Shown: positions 22,304 to 32,385 of the stretch, one piece after another
Numbering within the stretch: position 1 is the first letter of the stretch
Layout of the letters: every line of letters begins with the position of its first letter
Program-made: the position numbers and the translations under genes
Notes under the pieces: model-generated
Databases searched by the model: none
Seen by the model: the letters and a program-made list of their open reading frames with translations, nothing else
Told to the model about the DNA's origin: nothing
Source: an uncultured Clostridia bacterium
GTDB lineage: Bacteria; Bacillota; Clostridia; Christensenellales; Borkfalkiaceae
Reading direction: 5' to 3'
NCBI GenBank assembly: GCA_944368215.1
Contig: CALVWX010000005.1
Span: 1-32,480, forward strand
DNA length: 32,480 nt

Positions 22304-23683
22304 TCAGTACTGGTATTTTTTGAGCCGCTTTTTAATCGAGCGCAGATTTTCCTTTACGCTCGCCGCCGAAGCCCCGCCGTACGAAGTTCTCGCGTCGGCG
22401 CAGGCCTGCGCCTTCACCACGTCGCAGATGTCGCTTTCAAACACATCCGAAAAACTTTTGTATTCCTCGGCCGTCATGCTCTGCAGAGTGCGCCCCACGG
22501 CTATGCACCGGCGTACAATTTTTCCCGTAACGGCGTGCGCCGTGCGGAAGGGCACGCCCTTCTTTGCAAGATAGTCGGCCACGTCCGTCGCGCAGCAGAA
22601 CTCGGCCTCGGCCGCCTTGGCCATACGCTTTTTATTCAGCTTTATCGAAGGCAGCATCTCAGCCATTATGTTTATGCAGTTTATCGTCGTCCTTTCGGCG
22701 TCGAAGAAACCTTCCTTGTCCTCCTGCAAATCCTTGTTGTATGCAAGGGGGATGGCCTTTATAATGGTGAGTATGCCCATCAGGTGTCCGTAAACGCGCC
22801 CCGTCTTTCCTCGCATCAGCTCGGGAATGTCGGGGTTCTTTTTCTGCGGCATGATGGAAGAGCCCGTCGAATACTCGTCGGCTATCTCAAAGTATCCGAA
22901 TTCCTCTGTGGAGTAGAGTATTATGTCCTCGCACAGGCGCGAAAGGTGGGACATTATCATCGAACAATCGAACAAAAACTCCGCAACGAAATCGCGGTCC
23001 GAAACGCCGTCCAAAGAATTTTCGCACGGCCTGTCAAATTCCAGAAGGTCGCAGGTTATGTCGCGGTCAATGGGGTAGGAGGTGCCCGCCAGCGCCCCGC
23101 TGCCCAGCGGCATTACGTTTGCCCTGTCGCGCGAAGCCCTCACGCGGTCTAAATCCCTCAAGAACATTTCGGAATACGCGTTGAAAAAGTGTCCCGCGCA
23201 CATGGGCTGGGCCTTTCTTAAATGGGTATAGCCGGGCATAATCATCTTAAGCCCCTCCGCGGCCTTGCCGCAAAGGCTCTCTATAAGCCACACAAGGCTG
23301 TCCGTCAGGCAGTCGAATGCGCCCCTTGCGTACAGGCGGAAGTCGGTCGCCACCTGATCGTTTCTCGAGCGCGCAGTGTGCAGTTTCTTGCCTGTGTCGC
23401 CTATGCGCTTTACCAGCTCGTTTTCGACAAAGGAGTGTATGTCCTCCGCACCCTCAATCTCAAGCTTTCCGTCGGCAATATCCTGCGCAATGGCGTTCAG
23501 TCCGTCGCATATCGCCTTGCTTTCTTCGGCGGTAATTATTCCGCAGTTGCCCAGCATTGTAGCGTGCGCGATGGAGGCGGCTATGTCCACCGCCCAAAGG
23601 CGGCAGTCGAAGGGCAGCGAATCGTTAAAAAGGTCGGCGTTTTTTGCGGTGGGCGCGTCAAAACGCCCTTCCCATAGTTTCAT
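22304..23683 (-). CDS. argH: Argininosuccinate lyase
   Basis: 459 aa, the usual length. It cleaves argininosuccinate to arginine and fumarate, the last step of arginine synthesis. Superfamily signature GSSIMPQKKNPD (about residues 275-286, catalytic Ser loop), TARSRNDQVATDFRLY near 103 and GYTHLRKAQPM near 151 (catalytic His) are all present. The ATG at 23683 has AGAGG as SD. It is alone on its strand; argG is not in the window. Its promoter overlaps the divergent ruvC promoter. Confidence 0.95.
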   Translation of the reverse strand: MKLWEGRFDAPTAKNADLFNDSLPFDCRLWAVDIAASIAHATMLGNCGIITAEESKAICDGLNAIAQDIADGKLEIEGAEDIHSFVENELVKRIGDTGKKLHTARSRNDQVATDFRLYARGAFDCLTDSLVWLIESLCGKAAEGLKMIMPGYTHLRKAQPMCAGHFFNAYSEMFLRDLDRVRASRDRANVMPLGSGALAGTSYPIDRDITCDLLEFDRPCENSLDGVSDRDFVAEFLFDCSMIMSHLSRLCEDIILYSTEEFGYFEIADEYSTGSSIMPQKKNPDIPELMRGKTGRVYGHLMGILTIIKAIPLAYNKDLQEDKEGFFDAERTTINCINIMAEMLPSIKLNKKRMAKAAEAEFCCATDVADYLAKKGVPFRTAHAVTGKIVRRCIAVGRTLQSMTAEEYKSFSDVFESDICDVVKAQACADARTSYGGASAASVKENLRSIKKRLKKYQY

Positions 23684-23706
23684 ATTATAAAAACCTCTGT
23701 AAAAAA

Positions 23707-23754
23707 TTGACTTAAAATCTATTTCATTATATAATATTTAAGTAAACTAATCAA
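23707..23754. promoter_or_regulatory. Overlapping divergent promoters of argH and ruvC
   Basis: Plus: TTGACT (23707-23712), 17 bp, TATAAT (23730-23735). Minus: TTGATT (23754-23749), 17 bp, TATAAT (23731-23726). The two -10 boxes overlap by two bases in ATTATATAAT, so polymerase can occupy only one at a time. Confidence 0.7.
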
Positions 23755-23782
23755 GTTAAATGCGCAAAAGACAGGCAAATTT

Positions 23783-24280
23783 ATGATAATTCTGGGCATA
23801 GACCCCGGCTACGGCACAATGGGCTACGGCGTCATTGAAAAACTTAAAAACGGCAACATAGTCCCCGTCGATTACGGCGTGGTAAAAACGCCGCCTTCCG
23901 AAAGTTTTCCTGTCCGCCTCGCCATGCTCGAAGACGGCCTGAATAAAATTTATGCAAAGTTCAAGCCCGAAGAAATAGCGGTGGAAGAACTCTTCTTCAC
24001 CAAAAACGTCACAACGGGCATACCCGTCGCGCACGCAAGGGGGGTAATACTCGCCTCTGCCGTCAGGTACTGCGGCAGGCTCTACGAATACACCCCTATG
24101 CAGATAAAACAGGCGCTCACTGGTTACGGCAAGGCCGATAAGGTGCAGATGATGCACGTGGTAACTTCGCTTCTGCATCTAAAATCCATTCCCCGCCCGG
24201 ACGATGCGGCCGACGCACTCGCCGTCGCGCTATGCCACGCCCACACCAACAGGTTCGGGGATATGTTCGGAATTCGTTAA
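23783..24280 (+). CDS. ruvC: Crossover junction endodeoxyribonuclease RuvC
   Basis: 165 aa. It cleaves Holliday junctions by paired nicks once RuvAB has migrated them. Catalytic acids are visible in ILGIDPGYGTMGYG (Asp7), AVEELFF (Glu near 68) and the C-terminal DDAADALAVALCH pair. The SD is weak (AGG before the ATG), and the leader from the shared promoter region is about 40 nt. Its final codon and stop (CGT TAA) also form one arm of structured repeat A3. It starts the ruvC-ruvA-ruvB-queA-tgt series, with unusually long gaps filled by repeats. Confidence 0.95.
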   Translation: MIILGIDPGYGTMGYGVIEKLKNGNIVPVDYGVVKTPPSESFPVRLAMLEDGLNKIYAKFKPEEIAVEELFFTKNVTTGIPVAHARGVILASAVRYCGRLYEYTPMQIKQALTGYGKADKVQMMHVVTSLLHLKSIPRPDDAADALAVALCHAHTNRFGDMFGIR

Positions 24281-24456
24281 CGAAAGTCTCGGCAGGCCGT
24301 GCCTGCGACTTTCGTTAGTTTGGGGAGCCAGCTCCCCTTTGCGCGATTTATAAGGGCCCACTATTATATAATCGCGCAAATTCCCCACGGTGAGCCGCAA
24401 GTTTGCGCAAATTGTGGCCTTTGCCCCAAAAGCGCGGTTTTGGGGCAAAACGTAAT
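24275..24456 (-). repeat. Structured repeat family A, copy A3 (minus strand)
   Basis: Read on the minus strand: P1 TTTGCCCCAAAA with complement, loop CCGCGC. P2 GCGCAAACTTGCG. P3 TTTGCGCGAT/ATCGCGCAAA, loop with GGGCCC. P4 GGGGAGC-TG-GCTCCCC. P5 TAACGAAAGTC/GACTTTCGTTA, loop with GGCC. It fills the ruvC-ruvA gap in antisense orientation, and its final GTTAACG overlaps the ruvC stop. Confidence 0.7.
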
Positions 24457-24523
24457 TATGCGCCGAAGGCGCGACTTCGCTTGCAACATAATCGATGCGC
24501 CGGCGGAGCTTACCTTCCCCTTT

Positions 24524-24576
24524 GTCATCGTGAGCCTAGTCGAAAGATCTCGGAGCGATAGCGACGGACAAAAAGA
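24524..24576. repeat. Short repeat family C, copy C1
   Basis: TTTGTCATCGTGAGC...AGTCGAAAGATCTCGGAGCGATAGCGACGGACAAA. Shares TGTCAT-N-NTGAGC and AGTCGAAAG with 26426 and 27673. This TGTCATnnTGAGC type of intergenic palindrome is common in many bacterial genomes. Confidence 0.6.
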
Positions 24577-24604
24577 AAAAATTATAACTTTAAAGCAATA
24601 GTAT

Positions 24605-25198
24605 ATGATAGGTTATTTGAAAGGCAAACTGTTATATTCCACTGCCGATACGGCATTAATCGAAGTCAACGGCGTCGGGTACGAGGTATATTGTTCGGCT
24701 TCGGCGTTCTCCAAAATGACGGTGGGAAACGCGTGCGAAGTGTACACCTACCTTCAGGTCAGCGAACAAAACGGCATAACGCTATACGGTTTTTCCTCTG
24801 TCGAGGAAAAAAACATGTTCTTAAAGCTCATTTCCGTCTCGGGCGTCGGTCCCAAAATGGGCATAGCCGTGCTCTCTTCAATGGACAGCTCGTCCCTCGC
24901 CGCGGCAATCGCCACGCAGGACGTAAAGCGCCTTTCCTCCGTCAAGGGCCTCGGCAAAAAAACGGCAGAGCGCATTATTTTAGAGCTCCGCGAAAAAGTC
25001 GGTGCCCTTCCCCAGCCTGCCGCATCAAAGGGCGTTGCCCCCAATATATTGCCTGACGACGGCGATGAAGACGCCATCGTCGCCCTTCAGACCCTCGGCT
25101 TCACCCGCGCCGAAAGCGTCAAAGCCGTGGCCGCCGCAAAGGCAAACGGCGCCAAGGGCATAGAAGAAATTATCATGCAGGCCCTTAAAAGCATTTGA
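24605..25198 (+). CDS. ruvA: Holliday junction branch migration protein RuvA
   Basis: 197 aa with the three RuvA domains: N-terminal OB fold (residues 1-62, MIGYLKGKLLYSTADTALIEVNGVGYEV), tandem helix-hairpin-helix (ISVSGVGPKMGIAVL and LSSVKGLGKKTAERIILEL, about 75-130), and the C-terminal RuvB-contact domain (about 148-197, VALQTLGFTRAESVKAV). It tetramerises on four-way junctions and loads RuvB. Start ATG at 24605; no good SD is seen. Confidence 0.95.
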   Translation: MIGYLKGKLLYSTADTALIEVNGVGYEVYCSASAFSKMTVGNACEVYTYLQVSEQNGITLYGFSSVEEKNMFLKLISVSGVGPKMGIAVLSSMDSSSLAAAIATQDVKRLSSVKGLGKKTAERIILELREKVGALPQPAASKGVAPNILPDDGDEDAIVALQTLGFTRAESVKAVAAAKANGAKGIEEIIMQALKSI

Positions 25199-25343
25199 GA
25201 GCAAGGGCATAGGGCACAGGTAATTGGGAATAGGGAAGGTAAAATGGCATGCGGCATGCGCCGCCTGCTGACCTACCATTCAGATACTCTCTTTCCATCC
25301 CTAACCCCTAATCCCTAAAAATCCTAATCCCCAAGGTACACTA
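25199..25343. repeat. Imperfect inverted repeat in the ruvA-ruvB gap
   Basis: GGTAATTGGGAATAGGGAAGG on one side is met by CCATCCCTAACCCCTAATCCC on the other, around an inner GGCATGCGGCATGCGCCGCC segment. It is low-complexity and transcribed with the operon. Function unknown. Confidence 0.45.
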
Positions 25344-26414
25344 ATGTTTTTCGACGACGAAGAATATACAACTCAAGACGAAGAGCGGCTGGTTCAGTCG
25401 ACCAAAGGCGAGTACGACGCTGAAGAAAACGTCCTGCGCCCCAAAACGCTGGATGCTTACGTCGGTCAGAGCAAGGTAAAGGAAAATCTGACTGTCTACA
25501 TGAACGCCGCCAAAAAGAGGGGGGAGGTGCTTGAGCACGTCCTTTTATACGGCGCGCCCGGCCTCGGCAAAACCACCCTCGCGCACATAATCGCCAACGA
25601 AATGGGCGGCCAGCTTAAAATGACTTCCGCTCCAGCCATAGAGCGCAGCGGCGACCTCGCCGCCATTTTAACAAACCTGAATGAAGGCGATGTGCTGTTT
25701 ATAGACGAAATCCACCGCCTCAATCACAGCGTGGAAGAAATTCTGTATTCCGCCATGGAAGACTACGCCCTCGACATAATCGTCGGCAAGGGCCCTTCGG
25801 CGCGCAATATCCGCTTTTCGCTTAAAAAATTCACTCTCATCGGCGCGACCACGCGCGCTGGCATGATTGCCAATCCCCTGCGCGACCGATTCGGCATAGT
25901 CTGCCGCCTCGAAATGTACACGCCCGAAGAGCTCAGGGAAATTGTCACACGCTCGGCCAGAACGCTGGGCATAGCCATCGATGACGACGCCGCGGCCGAA
26001 ATTTCCAAACGCTCGCGCGGCACTCCCCGAATAGCCAACCGCCTTTTAAAGCGCGTGCGCGACTTTTCAACCGTAAGCGGCAGTTCGTCCGTTACGTTAA
26101 AGGACGCGCGCTTCGCACTCGGCCGCATGGAAATTGACGAACTCGGCCTCGACGAGATTGACCGCAGTCTTTTAAAGGCAATGATAGTCAAGTTCGACGG
26201 AAAGCCCGTCGGTCTTGAGACGCTCGCCGCCACCATAAACGAGGACGCGGGCACCATAGAGGACGTCTACGAACCTTACCTTCTCCAGCTCGGCTTTATC
26301 GCCCGCACGCCCCGCGGCAGAGTAATATTGAAGGGCGGTTACGAACACCTCGGCTATACGCCCACCGTCTCCCAGTCCGAACAGATAACCCTGTTCGACA
26401 AAAAACAGGATTGA
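25344..26414 (+). CDS. ruvB: Holliday junction branch migration ATPase RuvB
   Basis: 356 aa AAA+ motor, hexamer driving branch migration. Walker [12 protein letters not shown] near 70-80, Walker [10 protein letters not shown] near 118, sensor 1 GATTRAGM near 170, sensor 2 arginine in the [15 protein letters not shown] helix near 230, then a C-terminal winged helix ending [14 protein letters not shown] before the ATG acts as SD. The usual LRPK-xx-xYVGQ start block ([14 protein letters not shown]) begins near residue 29. Confidence 0.96.
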   Translation: MFFDDEEYTTQDEERLVQSTKGEYDAEENVLRPKTLDAYVGQSKVKENLTVYMNAAKKRGEVLEHVLLYGAPGLGKTTLAHIIANEMGGQLKMTSAPAIERSGDLAAILTNLNEGDVLFIDEIHRLNHSVEEILYSAMEDYALDIIVGKGPSARNIRFSLKKFTLIGATTRAGMIANPLRDRFGIVCRLEMYTPEELREIVTRSARTLGIAIDDDAAAEISKRSRGTPRIANRLLKRVRDFSTVSGSSSVTLKDARFALGRMEIDELGLDEIDRSLLKAMIVKFDGKPVGLETLAATINEDAGTIEDVYEPYLLQLGFIARTPRGRVILKGGYEHLGYTPTVSQSEQITLFDKKQD

Positions 26415-26425
26415 TTAATCCCCGG

Positions 26426-26544
26426 TTGTCATACTGAGCAGAGCATGGCGACAGCCATGCGCAGTCGAAAGTATCTTGCCTGATAAGCAACCAAACAAGA
26501 TCCTTCGGCTCCGTTCGGGTTGCTCACTGCGCTCAGGATGACAA
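26426..26544. repeat. Repeat family C, copy C2 (long palindromic form)
   Basis: Ends TTGTCATACTGAGC and GCTCAGGATGACAA are inverted repeats. Inside is the hairpin GCATGGC-GACA-GCCATGC and a CTTCGGCTC segment. MITE-like in shape; it fills the ruvB-queA gap. Confidence 0.65.
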
Positions 26545-26576
26545 AGGAAAAAATACACAATTTGCGTTAAAACAGT

Positions 26577-28962
<2,386 letters not shown>

Positions 28963-28990
28963 ATTAAAAGTGCGCCGTTTGGCAAAGCGT

Positions 28991-29047
28991 CCCCTCAAAC
29001 TAACGGCAAGTTGGTTTGCGGCCTCCGGCAAACAACTTGCGTTGATA
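28991..29047 (+). repeat. Structured repeat family A, fragment A5
   Basis: Only the 3' module of family A: CTCAAACTAACG, then GCAAGTTG(G)TTTGC/GCAAACAACTTGC with loop GGCCTC, then GTTGA. Upstream hairpins P1-P4 are absent. It lies between tgt and the yajC promoter. Confidence 0.6.
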
Positions 29048-29095
29048 GCTCTCAGCGAAAATTAAGTGAAAATGCATTTTGGTTTGCAAAATCAC

Positions 29096-29124
29096 TTGCC
29101 AATTTCTGCCAAAAATATTATTAT
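29096..29124 (+). promoter_or_regulatory. Candidate yajC promoter
   Basis: TTGCCA (29096-29101), 17-bp spacer, TATTAT (29119-29124). The -35 touches a hairpin AAGTGA...TCACTT (29064-29096). Confidence 0.5.
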
Positions 29125-29158
29125 TAAAAGGAAATAAATATCTCGGAGAATTATAACA

Positions 29159-29641
29159 ATGTTCAATCTGATTCTTTCAAGCGACGGTTCGGGCAGCAGC
29201 AACTGGATGTCCTATGTGCTTCTCGCCGTGCTCGTCGTTGCCATCATCGCCATGCTGGTAATCAGCACCCGCCGCAATAAAAAGCGCCAGCAGGAAGCCG
29301 AAAAGCTCATCAACGCCGTTAAACCCGGCAACAAGGTTAAAACCATAGGCGGCATATGCGGCATAGTCGTTGAAGTCGACGACGAAGAAAACACCTTCGT
29401 CCTCGAAACGGGAAGCGAAGCTTCTGGCAAGAGCTATATGAAGTTCGACAAGCAGGCCATCTATCAGACCGACGCGGTCGTTGAGCCCGACAATTCCAAG
29501 GAAGAAAAGGGTAAGGAAGAGTCCGGGCACGAAGGCGAAGAACCCTTCGGCGACGTTTCCGTCGACGCAGAACAGACAGCCGGGGGGACCAAGGCCGAAG
29601 AAAAGGCCGAAGAGTCCAAAGATACAACCGAAAATTCTTAA
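29159..29641 (+). CDS. yajC: Preprotein translocase subunit YajC
   Basis: 160 aa. One transmembrane helix (about 18-40) is followed by the RRNKKRQQEAEKLINAVKPGNKVKTIGGICGIVVEVDDEENTFVLETG domain typical of YajC, which associates with SecDF at the Sec translocon. Residues about 105-160 form a long, acidic Glu/Lys/Ser-rich tail that is not part of the core family and makes the protein longer than usual. SD CGGAGA. The Sec link fits the secD gene at the end of the window. Confidence 0.92.
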   Translation: MFNLILSSDGSGSSNWMSYVLLAVLVVAIIAMLVISTRRNKKRQQEAEKLINAVKPGNKVKTIGGICGIVVEVDDEENTFVLETGSEASGKSYMKFDKQAIYQTDAVVEPDNSKEEKGKEESGHEGEEPFGDVSVDAEQTAGGTKAEEKAEESKDTTENS

Positions 29642-29654
29642 AGTTCTAAATTGA

Positions 29655-29697
29655 TTTCCCTCCGCATACGGTAGTGTTAAGCGGAGGGGATTTTTTT
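29655..29697 (+). terminator. Terminator after yajC
   Basis: TCCCTCCGC/GCGGAGGGG hairpin with a 15-base loop, followed by ATTTTTTT. A second GC hairpin (GCGC..CCGCC/GCGGC..GCGC) follows at 29699-29728. Confidence 0.8.
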
Positions 29698-29781
29698 GCG
29701 CGCGCCGCCTTTTAAGCGGCGTGCGCAAGGGTATACCGCCCTCCGTATGACCCGCCGCGGCGGGCCGGAAGGGGTGGTTTT

Positions 29782-30150
29782 ATGATTAAAGATATTTTCA
29801 TTCAGGTCAGCAAGGCGGCGTGCGCCTCGGTGGTGTTTGTGCTCGTTTATTCGCTAATATTCGCGGGGATAATGGGGCTTTTCCCCGTCTCGCCGCAGGT
29901 AATAAAACCTGTCAATCAGGTGTTTAAAATACTGTCGATAGTTTTCGGCGGAATGCTTTTCCTCCGCGGCGAACGCGGCCTTCTAAAGGGTGCCGTTTTA
30001 GGCATTTCGGCAGTTATTCAGACGTGGCTGCTCTTTTCCACAATCGCCTGCTCGTTCTCTATCGGCTGGACACTCCTCCTTGAAATTATAATCGGTGCCT
30101 TTGCGGGCGCCATAACGGGTGTAATCGCCGTCAACTTAAAAAGGGCGTAA
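29782..30150 (+). CDS. TIGR04086-type small membrane protein
   Basis: 122 aa with four hydrophobic segments (about 12-33, 46-60, 67-90, 96-118) and few polar residues, matching the small membrane proteins (TIGR04086) often found between yajC and the SCIFF genes in Clostridia. Assignment rests on context, size and topology rather than a sharp motif. Function unknown. An SD-like GGAAGGGG lies before the ATG. Confidence 0.75.
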   Translation: MIKDIFIQVSKAACASVVFVLVYSLIFAGIMGLFPVSPQVIKPVNQVFKILSIVFGGMLFLRGERGLLKGAVLGISAVIQTWLLFSTIACSFSIGWTLLLEIIIGAFAGAITGVIAVNLKRA

Positions 30151-30213
30151 AGGATTAAAGCTTTTAAATATAGCGGTAAAGCCAAAAAGCCGCAAAATTA
30201 ATTACAAAAAGGC

Positions 30214-30242
30214 TTGATTTTTGTGCGCGCATAATCTATAAT
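30214..30242 (+). promoter_or_regulatory. Promoter of scfA
   Basis: TTGATT (30214-30219), 17-bp spacer, TATAAT (30237-30242), leader about 37 nt with CGGAGG. Confidence 0.7.
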
Positions 30243-30285
30243 ATAATAAAATAATATAATTACGTATATCGGAGGATATTGCAAG

Positions 30286-30444
30286 ATGATTAAAACAATA
30301 GCAAAACCCGCACAGAAAAAAGTTACCGCCTGCGGTGAATGCAGATCCACCTGCCAGTCGGCATGCAAAACCAGCTGCACCGTCGGCAACCAGAGCTGCG
30401 AAAGAATAACCAGAGAACAGAATCCCGAAAAGGACGTAAAGTAA
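30286..30444 (+). CDS. scfA: SCIFF ranthipeptide precursor ScfA
   Basis: 52 aa. Six cysteines within residues 16-38 (C16, C19, C23, C27, C31, C38), matching the 'six cysteines in forty-five residues' peptide and its core CQSACKTSCTVGNQSC. The radical SAM enzyme ScfB joins Cys sulfurs to the beta/gamma carbon of other residues (Thr or similar) to form thioether links; the peptide is near-universal in Clostridia and implicated in signalling. SD CGGAGG before the ATG. A weak terminator-like hairpin (GGAGCAGA/TCTGCTCC, 30469-30488) follows. Unusually, about 500 bp of structured sequence separates it from scfB. Confidence 0.95.
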   Translation: MIKTIAKPAQKKVTACGECRSTCQSACKTSCTVGNQSCERITREQNPEKDVK

Positions 30445-30740
30445 TTTAAATTTATAAAAAACTCACCGGGGAGCAGATAAATCTGCTCCTCATTTATTGT
30501 CAAATCGCTCAATCCGTACTCGCTTTGCTCCGTGCGGATTGCAGCGAAATTATTTTGTCGGACAACGCTTAACGGCAGAAGTAAATTCCGCCTGCGTTGT
30601 CTCGGCGTTATTCGTCTGAAAGTGATTTTTAATTAATTTGCGCCGCAAGGCGAATTTATTTCGCCGCAGCGGCTCGCAGCGAACGTAAGGGAATCGGCCG
30701 CTTTGGTCGCCGTTCGCGCGTATAATGCGTTCACTGTTCT
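30445..30740. other. Hairpin-dense gene-free stretch between scfA and scfB
   Basis: Contains, in order: GGAGCAGA/TCTGCTCC; CAATCCG/CGGATTG; GACAACGC/GCGTTGTC; GCCGC/GCGGC enclosing GGCGAA/TTCGCC; and CGAACG/CGTTCG enclosing a GGCC-containing segment. No ORF with an SD. It leads directly into family A copy A4. Confidence 0.6.
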
Positions 30741-30741
30741 C

Positions 30742-30933
30742 GCAAGGCAAAACAGCACACTGTGCTGTTTTGAGAAAAACCTTGCTCGTCTCAATTTGCG
30801 CATACCTGCGGCTCGCCGTGGTGAATTTGCGCGATTAAATAAAAGAGGGCTACATCAAAATCGCGCAAAGAGGAGCAGGCTCCTCAAATAACGCAAAATT
30901 GGTGCATGGCCTCTAATGCACAATTTTGGTTAA
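30742..30933 (+). repeat. Structured repeat family A, copy A4
   Basis: P1 is replaced by a longer variant, CAAAACAGCACA/TGTGCTGTTTTG enclosed by GCAAGG/CCTTGC. P2 GCGCATACCTGCG. P3 TTTGCGCGATT/AATCGCGCAAA (30826-30836/30859-30869), loop GAGGGCTA. P4 GAGGAGC-AG-GCTCCTC. P5 TAACGCAAAATTG...CAATTTTGGTTA, with TGCAT/ATGCA and loop GGCCTC. It ends 11 bases before the scfB ATG. Confidence 0.7.
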
Positions 30934-30943
30934 CAAGTTCTTT

Positions 30944-32266
30944 ATGGTTCACGTTTTCAAATACAAAAATTATAACTACATATACGACACGGGCAGCGGC
31001 AGTCTGCACACCTGCGACGACAAAACGGCCGCATACCTCGCAAAGCAGGAGGGACAGGAAGTTGATGCTTCTTTCCTCACCGAAGAAGATATCACTTCCA
31101 TAAAGGCCGACGTCGCCGCCCTCGAAAAAGAGGGTCTTCTCAACGCCGAAGAGGTAAAAACCTACCCTGTCAAATCGCATGAGGTAAAGGCCCTGTGCAT
31201 ACATATCTGCCACGACTGCAATCTCCGCTGCCGCTACTGTTTCGCAGACGAGGGCGCGTATCACTCCGCACGCGAATTCATGAGCGAAGAGACGGCCAAA
31301 AAGGCAATCGACTTCCTCATTGCAAACAGCGGTAACCGCTGCATACTCGAGGCCGATTTCTTCGGCGGCGAGCCTTTGATGTGCCTCGACGTCATCAAAA
31401 ACGTCGTCGCTTATGCGCGCGAACAGGGCGCAAAATACGGCAAAAAATTTCTCTTCACAACTACTACAAACGCCGTCCTTCTCGACGACGACGCCATCGA
31501 CTTTTTCAACCGCGAAATGGAAAACGTCGTGCTGTCCGTCGACGGCAGAAAGGAAGTGCACGACGCCATAAGAAAGACTGTCAACGGCAAGGGCTCGTTC
31601 GATATAGTTCTCCCCAAAATCAAAAAGTTCGTGCAAAGCCGCGGCGACAAATCTTACTACGTGCGCGGCACCTTCACGGCAAAAAATCTCGATTTTTCGA
31701 ACGACGTAATCTTCCTCGCCGAACAGGGTTTCGATTCCATATCCATGGAACCCGTCGTAACCGACATCGACGACCTCATGATAAAGCCCGAACATCTCCC
31801 CCGCATAAAGCAGGAGTACGAAACTCTCTGCGAAAAATACCTTCAGAAGTACAAGGAGGGCAAGGGCTTCAATTTCTTCCACTTCAACGTCGACCTGGAG
31901 GGCGGTCCCTGCCTTTCCAAGCGCGTGTCGGCCTGCGGTGCGGGCAACGAATATTTCTCCGTCGTGCCCAACGGCGACATCTATCCCTGCCACCAGTTTG
32001 CGGGCGACCCGGCATATAAAATGGGCAACGTTTACGAAGGCAAACTCGATGAAGGCATAAGGAACAAATTTGCCTCGTCCTGCCTGTTTACGCGCAAAAA
32101 TTGTCAGGATTGCTTCGCCAAATTTATATGCAGCGGCGGTTGCAGCGCCAACAACTATCACTTCACGGGCGACATCGAAACGCCCTACCCCATAACGTGC
32201 GAAATGATGAAAAAACGCGTCGAATGCGCCATGCACGTTTTAGCCGTCAAAAAAGGCATTGTATAA
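30944..32266 (+). CDS. scfB: SCIFF radical SAM maturase ScfB
   Basis: 440 aa from the ATG at 30944 (MVHVFKYKNY), matching the usual N terminus of this family; an upstream TTG at 30926 lies inside repeat A4. Residues 1-80 resemble the peptide-binding RRE region. The radical SAM cluster motif CxxxCxxC is C92-C96-C99 in CHDCNLRCRYC, followed by FFGGEPLM near 147. The SPASM/auxiliary cluster cysteines lie in CGAGNEYFSVVPNGDIYPCHQF and CQDCFAKFICSGGCSANNY, ending with CEMMKKRVEC. It forms thioether bonds in ScfA. No SD precedes the start, and repeat A4 occupies that position. Confidence 0.95.
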   Translation: MVHVFKYKNYNYIYDTGSGSLHTCDDKTAAYLAKQEGQEVDASFLTEEDITSIKADVAALEKEGLLNAEEVKTYPVKSHEVKALCIHICHDCNLRCRYCFADEGAYHSAREFMSEETAKKAIDFLIANSGNRCILEADFFGGEPLMCLDVIKNVVAYAREQGAKYGKKFLFTTTTNAVLLDDDAIDFFNREMENVVLSVDGRKEVHDAIRKTVNGKGSFDIVLPKIKKFVQSRGDKSYYVRGTFTAKNLDFSNDVIFLAEQGFDSISMEPVVTDIDDLMIKPEHLPRIKQEYETLCEKYLQKYKEGKGFNFFHFNVDLEGGPCLSKRVSACGAGNEYFSVVPNGDIYPCHQFAGDPAYKMGNVYEGKLDEGIRNKFASSCLFTRKNCQDCFAKFICSGGCSANNYHFTGDIETPYPITCEMMKKRVECAMHVLAVKKGIV

Positions 32267-32309
32267 CGCAATTATGCGCTAAAAATATTGCCAATCAACT
32301 CATAATCGT

Positions 32310-32338
32310 TTGACGGACGGTACATTTTTATTTATAAT
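32310..32338 (+). promoter_or_regulatory. Promoter of secD
   Basis: TTGACG (32310-32315), 17-bp spacer, TATAAT (32333-32338); AAGGAG at 32373-32378. Confidence 0.7.
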
Positions 32339-32385
32339 AATGTAGTATTAATGCCATTCAGGTTTATCCTTCAAGGAGTCTTTTA

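Noticed and set aside
22004-23152. 382-codon plus-strand ORF
   Set aside because: Antisense to argH and crossing the XRE gene in another frame; composition is arginine/alanine-rich nonsense.
30884-32236. 450-codon minus-strand ORF
   Set aside because: Exact antisense shadow of scfB, whose cluster motifs are unambiguous.
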